From: Nymphaea colorata
Lineage: Eukaryota > Streptophyta > Magnoliopsida > Nymphaeales > Nymphaeaceae
Direction of reading: 5' to 3'
Assembly: GCF_008831285.2 (NCBI RefSeq)
Contig: NC_045142.1
Location: 5,711,501 to 5,775,500, forward strand
DNA: 64,000 nt
A program made the position numbers and the translations under genes. The notes under the pieces are model-generated. The model was not told where the DNA came from and ran no database searches. It saw nothing but the letters and a program-made list of their open reading frames with translations. Positions 45,807 through 57,700 of this stretch are shown one piece after another (position 1 is the stretch's first letter; each line of letters begins with the position of its first letter).

Positions 45807-48800
45807 TCTGGCCTCTCTATTTCGCATGTGGATCAAGTATGAGCCATATTACTTTTTGATGCTGCATATCACTATTTCTGGTTTTGTAAATCAAATTATA
45901 AAATGTGATTTCTGTAGCTTGTTTACCGGAGTCTGTCCATTAGTTGAAGAGTTTCTCATGTTAAGACAAGTTCTTAATATGACCTACAGCTATGCTGCAC
46001 AAAATGTTTGCAATGGAACGTTAATCTCGTTTTCCATTTTTCCAAGCCAGAGCTTGTTTTATGAAAAAATCGATATTAATCAACACAAATGTGTATACTG
46101 GACTAAATCAAAGACCTATAAAATGTGACTTTTTCTGCTCTAGTCGTAAATAGTTGATCAACATGTAACTCAGGGTGGGCATGCACCACCCCAACTATAG
46201 ATCTTCAATATTAGATTCCTGTCAGCAGTTGGCAATGCCCACTCTGGTTCTAGATCAACCTCTGGTTTGACTCCATGTGGGTGGAATGGCTTCAGTTAAT
46301 CTTTGCTCAGATGAGATATGATCAGTTAACAAATTAATGTAATCGAAGGTAGACTTTCAATAATAGATCCATGTCCATCCTGATCCTATATCCAAGCCTG
46401 CTTTGGGTCCATTTACTAACTATGCTCAGATACGATATAATCAATTAAACAGATTAACATTACATCTTTTCTGTTCCTTTCAACTGCCTATCCTTTTAAA
46501 GAATGGGGCACACATACCATAGGCAGAGAGAAGCTTTGCATTGGGAAATGCCTGCGAGGCCTTCTGACACAGCTCCTGGGACAACCTTCCACCACCATTG
46601 AGTATCCTCCTCACACTTCCCCCAATTCTTAGATTTCTAATCAACATCATGTCAAGGAACAATAGTCACAATATTTGCCAAATGCCAAGGAACTTAAAGA
46701 CTGACATATTTGGATCCTGGACATTCAAGAATATAATTTCTTGCTTTTCCTTTTGAGAAGCAAAAAAACCAAGTTCTCTAATATTGGACTTTGCCAACTT
46801 AAACGATGCATGATCTCATGCCTTGTAATCTTTTTGTCCAGCCAGGAAACTCTCTTATTTACGTGCAAAAGAGTTACTTAAAGTCACAAATTTGGACAAC
46901 ATCTTGCCAGGCAAAGGGGGAATGTGCATTTACTCATTCATAGGAAATAATATATTAGGACCTTTATCTCTTTTTTGTCAAAAATACAATGCCTGGAAGT
47001 CTCGAATTTTTTTTTTCTAGGCAAGTTGCATTTAGGGCCTTAGGCAGATACTTCCCAATTTATGCCAGGAAAATGCATTGTAACCAGGTAAGACAGTTAG
47101 TACCTGGGAAGAAGATCTATGATAGAAAAATTGACATAAGTTACTAAAATAAGATATGCACATGAACGCATCTTAGTTGCTTTTCTTTAAATGCAATCCT
47201 TATGGTCAACCAAAAGTTATGAGGACTTCTCAGGAAGAACAGACTTCAAAATTCTTCTTAGGGAAAAATTGGAAAATCGGTATATCTGGAAACACAAAAA
47301 ATAGATGAAAACTTTTAAATGTAACATGTCCGAAAATCATGGGCATGCTTAACATATTCAGGTTTTCTTTTGACGAATAGTGAGAAATTCACTTTGTCAG
47401 CTATACTTGCAGCCACACAAACAGTGAAAATAGAATCAGGTTTCATGTATGTGAATGAGAAATTTAACACCCAAACAAGAGTCCTAGGAATTGGGATCAT
47501 GCAATTCAGTTTCGGGTCATGAACTTGCCAATTCAGCAAACCTAATTGCCCACGAGATTATCCTGGGCTGATGCATCATTTTCAGACAGAAAATTACCCA
47601 GAGAAAGAGACCAAGTCAGCCATCATTGCAGGCACAGTGATAAAGGAAGTCACAGAATGCTGTTCAATGAATTGAAAGGCTAATTCTGCAGAGAATTTGG
47701 GCATGACCACATGGCAGGCCCCAACCATTAACATTGCCAATGCTGAGGAAATGCCACCAATGTGGCAGAGGGGAGCTGTATGAAGATACACCTGCACAAG
47801 CACACAAGAAATGCATATTTCAGAATATTCACAGAATTAGGTTACCAAAAGGTTCTCTCCACCTACTGCTGTAAACAAGCTGAGTGAAGCATGCTTAGTG
47901 TATTTGAGCTTCACTATTTTGAAAGTGAGCCTGGCCTAAAAGACATTGTGCCGAGAGAGCCGGAGTTTGAGCCAGCATGTTATCATTTACAGTACATTAA
48001 GCTCTATGAACCTGGCTCAGAATTGTTCAGAAAACTTCTGAACTCTAAGCTCATACTTTGCCAAAACAAAAACAGGACAACAGACAATAAGTTGCTTTAC
48101 ATCAAATATATAGCATATATGGTCAATGATACATCAAGTGTTAGTTAATGAGTTTATTTGACTCAAGCTAAATTTTGCATTTATAATTCCTATTTGGCTT
48201 ACCAAGCCACTTTTCGTGAATATGAACATTCTCTGTAAATGCTGAGATGAGCCAAAACACAAGGCGCTTTTTACATCTAAAGCTTGTGTGCATGAAAGTA
48301 GATGACTGTATGAATAAGCCACGAACTCAAAGAATTCCTGGGATTAGCAACCTTGAAAGGTCATTTGATGGCCTTTTTTTTTGTGAAAAAAAAAATATGC
48401 GTACAAAAGGATAATATTTTCGAGAAAAATAGTCAAAACCCCACAATGCTGACTTTTTTCATAAAACTGTACCCTTCCCTTCATAACTATTAGTGCTGAC
48501 GATAAGGGAAAAAGGGAAAGAGAGAAAGAACAAGGAAAGAGGGTAAGAACAATTATCAATTGATTCTATTGACCCTGATCCATGAATAAATATAGATGAC
48601 ATAAACAATTACAAGACAGACTATACTTTTTTCAGGATTTTCAATTTTCTAAAGCAGACTGAAGATGCATATCAAATATTTCTTTCAACATATTCCCAAA
48701 GATCATGTCCGCAAATCAAACATCTCCTTATTAACCATTGTATCCCGAAAATCTTAAGAGGAATATGAAAAAGAGAACTGAAGAACATAAAAGGCTTACA

Positions 48801-51800
48801 TCATCCTCATTGTAGCCAACAACAGCAAGCTTGGCCAGAGACTGAACCACTAAAGCTGCATGGCTTAATGCAACTCCTTTTGGCCTTCCTGTTGTCCCTG
48901 AGAACGACGAAGTATAATTACAATATGCCATAAATAATTTTGCACTTTTATGGACGACGTCACATGTTTTTCCATAATATTTTCAAAGGATAGTTTTTTT
49001 GGAATACATTAATTTGTAAAAAGGTTGTGCTTAATCATAACAAAGACAAAAACCATAACTTTGTATGCTGTTTCGCTGAAAATTAGTTGACAAATTCAAT
49101 CATGAACTTTACCATGTCAGCTTTTGTGTCCCTGTTTGTACGCCGCGAATTGTAGTAGCCCAAGTTCATGAATTTCAGGGTTCACAATAGGTACATGTTG
49201 AATTATTGGACTTGGATCCGCCCATGGTGGGCAGGATCTAGACGCGCTCAAATGAAGGGACGGCTGCATGCGGCAACCTTCCCCATGCTCATCCAAATGT
49301 GTGTTGGTTTCATATACGGAAAACGAAGGACCAAATCATAGAAGGTCAGCAGAAGGAAGAGATGACAGAAGCAATGATGATTATCTGTTCATCTTTTCAA
49401 TATTTTTTTTAATGCGATGAGGATTATGGAATCAGAGTTCTCTCCGTTTGTGAGAAACTCGTCCCTGAATCCCTGTCGAGCCATCAGGAGCCGATCTCCT
49501 CAACGTAACCTCCAGTGCAAGTTCAAAGGATCTTCTTCCTCCGCTGCAAACTGAGATATGAATCCTCGAACTTGAATTTAGATATTGTTTCCAGAAATGA
49601 CATATATTTACGATAATAGCATCACAGCCATTTTCACAGGCGGCTCTGGTGGTGCGCGGGTCTCCGGCCAGGACTAATTTCTATTCTGTCGCCCTTCGCC
49701 CACAGCACAGAAGGTTATCCATCCTGCTATGGCCGTCGAAGGACTGTTCGCCGACGAAGGTTGTTCACCTCCTTCTTCGTACGTAAAGATGGAGAAAGGT
49801 GAAGGGCCAAACACGTACTTGAGTAGATGTCCACCAGAATCTGTCGCCGGTGGCTGAGTCCTCTCTTGCTGGCTGCAATGACGGCGGAGCAACATGGGCT
49901 GCCGCAGACGGAATGTGTCTGGCCGGTTGTTTCTCTGTTCGATCCGGACGTCGCTTTGTATCCGTTGCGAGACAGAGAAGAACACCGTCTTCCGGCCGAT
50001 CGCCGGCCCCTAGCAGGACAGCGTCCACGACCTTCGCCTTCTTCTGCCCGCTCTTCCCCACAGTCCAAACACAGACGAGCCGAAGGCGGCCACGAGAGCT
50101 ATCCATCCTACGCTGCACGAAGCAGGCATCATAATGGTGCCTCCCTTCCCTGAGTCGGGAGGACACGGCAGTGGCCGTTGCGCTACCTAAGGACGTTAGG
50201 GGCAGGGAGAAGGCTCAGTGGCGGAGGGAGAGATCTTCTACCTCCCGCCGGCCGCCACCTCGAGCAGAGAACGGCAATGGTGGCCTCCTTCCCCTTTCTT
50301 GGCGTGTCACAAATACGGCAGGCTCTGGGCCTGCGATGGCCGGTGGAGGAAGAGACCCCTCCCTCCTCCCGATTATTGCCGGCCGGCGGCAGGCGGTCAT
50401 GCGGGGCCCCTCCAATCCTGCAGTTCCTTCTCCTGTGAACAGCAAGAAGAGCACAAGGCGCCCATGGAGGCCACGCCCTCCCGCGCACTCTTTTTTATTC
50501 ACGTACTACTGGCTTTTGGATACAAAGTAGCGTCGAGTCCAAATTTGTTTCGTATTCATCGGCTCACATTTTTTAACGAGATCCAGATCTTGGCATGTTA
50601 GTTTTTTCAGATCAGATCCATTTTCTGATGCAGATCTTATTACATGCTGCATTAGGTCCCTGTTCTGCAAACTTTAAGATCGTGTTTGATTCCCCACGGA
50701 TCTCGTGGATCTCAACCATCATCATGTGTGAGCGGAAGAATGTTGGATTTCTTGGATTTAGATCCACGAGTAATGTTTGTTTAAGAAAAATGTTTGATAA
50801 TTGAAAATATCAAACAAGACAAACAGTGGGTCGCACAGACATGTATAGTTTTGATAGATATTAAACTAAATAACGGAAATGAAATCTTACCTGACGTGAA
50901 GCATATTATGGCAATAGACTTGGGCGACCATTGGAAGTCGAATATCGACACTTCTTGTGACTCCGGAACACACCTGGCAATAATTCCTTTGGAGAAGAAA
51001 AATTAGTCCACTAGATTGGTATAAGGTCATCTATGCCATGTCAACAAGAACTAGAGATGTTAATTGATCAGATTCGAATTGAACATACTTTTAACAATAT
51101 CCATGTTTGGATTGGATTTGAATATGAATGAACAAAAATCATACCTGAATCCAAATCTAAAATTTGGCCATTGATATTCAAATCAGAATTTGAACTGGAT
51201 CAGGCAGATTTTCAGAAAGCAATAGTATTATTATTAATTTTTTTTTTTTTTTGAAATCCAAAGTTTTAGCCATTAAAAGAGAGGGATACTTATATGAAAC
51301 CAAACCCTATTAAGATTGTAAGCAGTTATCTTTTCCTAAATCAGAAGCGAATCCAGCTGCGGATTCAAATATAGAATTATTATAGATTCCACTGCTTTGA
51401 TGCGATTCGTTTGGATATCCATTCTAAATCCAATCCATTAACATGGCTAAGGGAAGTGGAGATACGTACCATGTGTTTGGATATTGACGGAAGGATCAAT
51501 GGAGAGGTGGAACCTCACAGAGGGAATGCTGCCCCAAAGCTTTGGTGCCCATGACTTGCACTGCTCATCCACCACTAAAATGGCTGGACTTGCCGACTCC
51601 ATGGCCGCTTTGACTTCTTCCAGGCTCTGTCCACGGAGAAATTTGATTAACTTGTAGTTAATTGGATGAGTATGAAGAGTATTTCATCCTACTGTTTAAC
51701 AAGATGTTCAAAACCCCGACTCTTTCTCCATCTCTTAAAGCCCAAACCTTGCTACTGACATTTGAACAAGAGACATGCTGCCTACCAGCCCCTCATCCAA

Positions 51801-52867
51801 ACCATTGTATCGACTATCAACCCCCTTGAGATTCTTACTTTTAGTTAAATTTCATATGAAATTGGCATCTTATCAACAATAAGATTTCATTTCTTACCAA
51901 ATCTGGCACATCTGATTTTATGGGTATCAAAATATGTTCACATGTATTTTTGTTTAATCTTTGAATCAAGATGTAGCTGAGTTATGTTAATTAAGCAATA
52001 CCTCACTAGTCAATTTTGGTGAGAGGAAATTAAAAGCGAAGAACATATATAAAGTAAAATAAATGTTACCCATCTATAGTTAAGGGGAGCAACAATTCCA
52101 CCAACAAATGTGATAGCCAACATCCACTCCAGATAGAAGTCACTGCATATACACATAATAGACACATAAATAGATGTATCTGCGTTTAGAAGTAGAGATG
52201 TCAATGGATTAATATATTCGAATCTTCATATGTATTTTATCGGATAGTTAAATATTTCTTATTTGAATTCATATTTGAATAGAAATGAAGAGAGGTCTAC
52301 GTACCATATCCAAATTCATATTCACAATTCAGTGAAACGGAGCTTTCTATGTAAAAAGTTAGAAAATTGAAGCCCATATTAATGTTAAACGAATAGATAT
52401 TCCCTTAAATTGAATTTATTTTTTTTTAATTGCAATAATTTTTCATCAAAAATTACATCTAACAATAACAGGTTGAAATTCGCTTTATAAAGAAAAGAAC
52501 ACGTATTATCTTCAACAAAAAATTTGCAAGAGGCCCTGCCTCTGAGATTCACGATAAGGGACACGTTCGCCATTTTTTAATTTGTTCACGAGGAGCATTA
52601 TGAACCTCACAAGTCACAGCTCCGGCGCTACCGAGGCAACAGAAGAAAGGCGATGGGGAGAGTGACCAACCTGTTGAGTGCTGCAACTGCAACCACTTCT
52701 CCGGGCCTCAAGCCAAGCTCCGTCAGCCCTCCGGCGATGGCGAGCACCTCTGTCACCAACTCCTTGCCGGTTTTGCGCCGGCCCTCGCACTCGCTGACCG
52801 GAGAGTCCCGCCGGAAAGTCGAAATCCGTCCCAGGCACTGGCATATGTGTGCTCTGTAGCCTGTCAT
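42300..52867 (-). CDS. AAE14: 2-succinylbenzoate-CoA ligase (phylloquinone synthesis)
   Basis: Ten exons: 52867-52671, 52142-52070, 51626-51470, 50986-50891, 48897-48800, 47791-47598, 46636-46518, 45705-45302, 43124-42907 and 42429-42300. All junctions are GT-AG and in phase, giving 561 residues; the Arabidopsis enzyme is of nearly the same length. The enzyme activates o-succinylbenzoate with ATP and CoA, the MenE step that precedes naphthoate ring closure in vitamin K1 synthesis. Visible motifs are the N-terminal AHICQCLGR, the AMP-binding loop CFTSGTTGRPKGVALSHAA split between exons 4 and 5 (about 169-187), HTAPLCHIGGISSA, ILNGGGRLS, LSAYGMTEACSS, LETGDIGWVDDYGNLWLQGR with KDRIKSGGENIYPEEV (about 410-446), and the C-terminal catalytic lysine in SSGKLMRDKVK. 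It ends in SNL, a PTS1-like tripeptide, so peroxisomal as well as plastid targeting should be considered. Introns are large (up to ~2.2 kb) and hold repeats. The assignment is firm. Confidence 0.93.
45769..45806. repeat. Compound (GT)n(GA)n microsatellite in AAE14 intron 7
   Basis: About nine GT units pass directly into about nine GA units. It lies 64 bases upstream (in gene orientation) of the exon 8 acceptor, so length changes could touch the branch-point region. Confidence 0.85.
49480..50530. other. GC-rich island inside AAE14 intron 4
   Basis: The 1993-bp intron between exons 4 and 5 (48898-50890) contains about 1 kb of GC-rich DNA with GCCGGCCGGCGGC-type words and several overlapping frames on both strands, none recognised. 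Its composition contrasts with the AT-rich exons and introns around it. It resembles the GC-rich part of the gene-carrying element at 2950-3280, so it is probably an insertion, perhaps an element carrying a gene 5' region, but no terminal repeats or target duplication were found. Confidence 0.4.
50702..50770. repeat. Short inverted repeat in AAE14 intron 4
   Basis: CTCGTGGATC (50702-50711) and GATCCACGAG (50761-50770) are perfect inverted 10-mers. They sit between the GC-rich island and exon 4. Similar GATCC(G/A)TGGA words occur near 960-1015. Confidence 0.55.
51052..51449. mobile_element. hAT-type MITE copy in AAE14 intron 3
   Basis: The ends TAGAGATGTTAAT and ATTAACATGGCTA are inverted with two mismatches, and the interior has the same GAATCCAAAT-type words as the copy at 32442-32791. 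The flanking octamers match poorly, so the insertion is old. A further left end, TAGAGATGTCAATGG, lies in intron 2 at about 52194. Confidence 0.5.
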
Positions 52868-54376
52868 TGTTTGAGAATCCCGATTTTAGCTCTCCAGAGG
52901 ATCGAGTCGTCTATAGAGCGAGAGAGAGAGAGGTGTCATGATGAACGGTGTACGATTTGACTGGAAATCTCCTACGAAGATGAGGAGGATTGGAATTGTC
53001 TCGAATAAAACGAGGAGCAGAGAACGGGTCGGGTCATGGGGTGTACGGGTCAGATTTAGTTTGCAACAACCACCCCTACAACAAAAGTCGAATTTAGAAA
53101 CAGCTTATGAACAACATAGTATCAATCTTTAGAAAATTTGACAAATACAATGCAAATATCACATCAATACAAACAGGAACACAGCAATCAATAGCTTATG
53201 TTTGTATGAAAGAGTTCGCATTAATTACAATAACTTGATCAATGCCTCATGACATTGTGATCCAATGAAACAAAATTGAGTGAAAATAAATCTTTGTTGT
53301 TGTTCGGCTGTGTGACATATATATATATATCTCACAGCCTTAAGGAGAAGGCTTTACTCACTCATATTGCACTAGATTGGAACACGGTATTGGACTGCAC
53401 AAGAGATTGAAATTATGTTCATGTTTTTGTTTGGATAGTGAGGCATCCCTGGTCCCTTCAACCCAACTGCCTAGAGGAGCTGGTTTACCACTAGGTGACC
53501 CTAATGGTGTGACAATGATATTGCAGCACCAATTTGAGATATTTTTATTCTTAATTTATGTGGATCGCTTAGTGAAAATATATTTTGTTCTGCCTATGCA
53601 TTGTGCCCACATGGTTTTTTATTGATGCTCGCCACAATGATCATGTTTGTAGTCAATAGATTGCCAATGTTTTATTAACCATATAACTTTTGCTATAAGT
53701 AGATCATCCCCCTTTTTTGTGGCATGAACGGTTCGACTCATGGGTGATATTCATGAGTCTCTTTATTCGTTTGTTTTAATGTAATGGTATATCTATTTTG
53801 CTGTCATACTCAAAATAAATTGACTTCTTCTTTCTATCTCTATTGATGACTTTTGGATTGACTCCTTCAGCTTTGGAATGGACCTTCAGCTTCAGAATGG
53901 ACTGACATTGACAATCTAAGCACTGGGCAGAATCTAGGTTTTGTGGATTTCATGTTGGTTGAGTCTTAGTATATTCATGTGAGGCTCTAAAGAGGTGACT
54001 TGAAATAGTGTTTTGTTAATTTTGGGTTTGTTTTTATTAATCATCATTGTGGTTTAACTTTATATATTTAATATTTATTTCCATTGTGAGAAAAAAAAAT
54101 TGTGTCAAAACTTGGGTCGTGACAATGTTTGGTTCATGTTGGCTTACTTGAAGAAGTTTCCATTGCTGAGGCTGTTAGAGACCCAAAATGCGGTGCAGCA
54201 AATACTTGGGACCTAGTTCGCCTTGTGTCTCCTGTGGCAGGCGTTGTTAGGATTCCCAAAGGCAATGACTTTGTGTTGGACAGCAAACGAGATATCTGTC
54301 AGTAAATTATGCTATCTCGTTTTCAATGGGCACTCGATCACAATCCGATTTTCATGGGGTGCGAAACTCCCGTTTC
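52868..54376. other. Intergenic between AAE14 and the lambda GST, no gene seen
   Basis: The side next to 52867 is the promoter and leader of AAE14 (minus strand). A GA-rich tract at 52920-52932 lies in it; no TATA box is obvious. A short (TA)n is at 53317-53330. Frames here are short and unrecognised. Confidence 0.5.
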
Positions 54377-54400
54377 AAAAAAAAAAAAAAAAAAAAAAAA
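54377..54400. repeat. Poly(A) tract, 24 bases
   Basis: An uninterrupted A run follows CTCCCGTTTC. It could be the 3' tail of a retroposed sequence inserted on the plus strand, but no matching target duplication or recognisable body was found. Confidence 0.6.
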
Positions 54401-54718
54401 GATTTCTAGATTGTTCAATCCTTGAAAATTGAAAAAAAGCTTAAATTTGCACAAATTTTCGGAAGAAAACAGCAGCAAGGATCCACCAATGCTGTTTTTG
54501 GTATCTCTGGAATCTGAGCGTCATATTGATGGGATTAAATTGGATGGGTAGTCATCCTTCAACCAAGTAAAACTCGTTAAATCCACAAAGTTCTCCAAGG
54601 CTACAATGGTTCAGATGGTATTGTTGTTCTGCTAATTTATTTCTTTTATTCAAGTCCAGTAAGCACCAGAGTGGCACCAAGACGTCAACCATAAAGTATA
54701 AAGTAGCAAAGATTATGG

Positions 54719-57700
54719 CTACAGGTTTCTAAGCTCCAATATCATTTCCTCTCCGTATATAGAGCATTTCTCCAACCACCAACTTCCATAACCTAAGCTC
54801 ATTTTGCCTGCACAGACAAACCATGCATATAAATATACACACTCACCAAAGGAGAAGCAGATTATATACGAAATATAATGGACATATGAGGAGAAGCAGC
54901 ACACCCCAAAACGAGTCCTAAGGACATGCAACAGCTCTTCTGGATCTTGTTTGGTCTGCTTATAGGCATCTATCTTGTTCAACTCCTGCACCAAACAATT
55001 CAGACTCAAAATTCAGATCCAAGTGAAAGAGAGGAATTATGAGTAAGCTAAAAGCCTGAAACTAGATTTAAAAAGAGTGATGAAGAATAGAAGACTGTGG
55101 TATCATAAGCAGGTCTGGTCAGAATATTAAATGAGAATGTTATAAGTTGTAGATCAAACTATAACGGCTGAAGTTATTATTTGAGATCAAAGGTCATGTT
55201 TTGAATGATATAGGGATATAGATAAGAGAGTTCTGTGGTGGTAAGCCGTTTGTAAATGTTCATGTAACTAAATACTTATGATCACACATATACCGTTCAT
55301 ACTATACGTATACACATTATAATTCATATCCTTGAGAAATGAAGAACGAGAGATGAATCAAGAGATAATTTACTTTTCCCTAGCCTGTAGATTGTCTTGG
55401 AGACATGAAAGTAATGAAGAAACGCGTCAACAAAGGAAGAAATTTCTCATGCATGAGTGCAGTAAAAGCAACATTATACATAAGGCTGGGCACTAGGCCG
55501 GGTCAGGCTGGCCCGAGGCTCGACAAGCCAGACTCGGGCAGGCCCAAAACCCTTACCAGCAGACCAAGGCCCGGCATGTTTAGTTATCAACCTGGACCCG
55601 ACTGTCAATTTCATGGCCGTCAAGTACCCAAGAGAGCCAGCTATGTCCCTTGTTCACCAAGTTTTAAGTTTCCCAACCTTTAAAGATTACTAATCAAATT
55701 CTTCAGATAATTGCATAAAATAAAGAAAGCCAGCTTATGATCATTATCACTAGAAACTAAAGTAGTAATAGAAGGCAATGCATAGAGAAGGTCAAAACAT
55801 AGAATGGAGAATCTGAAAGGACTTGTTTTGCTGCCATACCTCAATCCACAACGCCAGCTTAGGCCTTCCTTCAGTGATATCATAGTTCTTTATGTTGGAG
55901 AAAACCAGATGGAACCTTTCAATGAATGGCGCATATGCTATATCAACCTGACAAATGTGCACGAATCAGTCAGGACATGTGAAGGAAAACAAAAGTATAT
56001 TTTCTATAATAAAAAGCTTGCTGCCTTTTCAAGCTACCCTTTCTGGTCAAAAGGGTGGAATAAGGGCAGGCTCCTGTTACAACTGAATACAAGTCCAAAA
56101 TACTAAATTGGACAAAGACACATATCTCCAGTTACAAATGAACCCAAAACCAAAATATATCGTTTAGCACTAGATCCAATAGAAAATGATTAAACACGCA
56201 TTATTTATATCTAAAAAACATTTCAATTGGTTTCTTTAATTTGGATCCAGTTCACATTATTGATTTGAGTCTTATCAGTATCCAAACCCAATTTGGGTGC
56301 ATGTGGGTAACCGCCACATTGATCTAGTTTGAGAATAACAGGTTGCATTCAAATTGAATACCTTCAAATAATTTGGCTGTCAGCAGCCCTATGTCATTTG
56401 TGTCTCTACAACCATTATCCAGCCCTATGTCATTTGTTTGTCTCTACAACCAGTATCCAGCCCTATGTCATTTGTGTGTCTCCACAACCATTATCCAGCC
56501 CTATGTCATTTGTGTGTCTCTACAACCATTATCTGCCACTGGTTAGCCTGAATCTTAACATCTCCAGAAACTTTTAACAATACACACACACACACACATA
56601 TAGAAACTAGAAACACATACTTCTTAACATGATCATGCAATTTGCCCGCTGTAGAAACTAGAAACACATACTTCTTAACTGTATTGACTGCTGCAAATTA
56701 GTAGACACTTGACTGGTTCCAGGTTTACATTTTGAACTAATCTGATTATGCAGGTAACCAGCTCAATGCAAGCTATTTCCGTGCAGCTGTGCATGAAATG
56801 CTTTAACAATAGTAACCTAGAAAGAATATTAGGTTCAGAATGTTTTTTTTTTTGTCCAGGGATTCAATAATTATTGCTGCACATAACATAGTTTCTCCAA
56901 ATCACAAACAAGATTAACTGAAACAATTTAACTACCATAGACAGGTGAACTTGTACACTACAAATACAACTGCGACCCATGCTTTTTGCAATAATCACTG
57001 TATTCCACAATTCTGAAAGGCAATACTAGAAGATGCATTCGACAGGCACCAAACTAAGGTCAACAAGCTAAAACCAGACTGCAGTATTATATCAACAAAC
57101 TGCAATTTTGAACGTTTGTACTTCAGATTGTGGTTTATTTGCAGCCAACCAACATGTAACTACATTTCTTTTTTTTACTAAAAGAGAGATCTATAGTATT
57201 AGCCACTCACGAGTAGCCATATGGCACAAAGTGATCTGCCAACGTTTTCTTCTATAAAATATGCTCTGGATTGTATTTCAATGAATGATGAACAGAAAAC
57301 CACAATTCAGGGCTTTTGACATATATTTCAGCACTCATATGATATGATACCCATAAATTTGACATACTTTTGCATCAAAAGGTTATTTTCAGATTAAAAT
57401 CTTTACCAGGCTAAATCTTCCAAGGAAAAATGGGCCATCATCGAACCTCGAAAGAGCATTCTCCAAGTAATCAAAAACAGGATCTAAAAAAATCATCGAC
57501 AAAATAAAAAATTATAAGCAGGCATGAGCATTAGGAACAGAACTTGCTAAACAGTTCATCTCAAAAACATTGAAAGGAAGATCGAAGTTCAACTAACCAA
57601 CATCCTTCTTCCAGTCTCCAGTACTGGAAAAGGATGCATACACAGTCTTATTGCAAGCATCAGTATAAGCAAGCAACTCTTCAGCAAATACTTCTTTGGC

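Noticed and set aside
49727-50166. Several 100-130-codon frames in the GC-rich island of AAE14 intron 4
   Set aside because: Overlapping frames on both strands with no recognisable motif; GC-rich DNA gives such frames by chance.
54130-54400. Retroposed gene copy ending in a 24-A tail
   Set aside because: No coding similarity upstream of the A run and no target duplication on either side.
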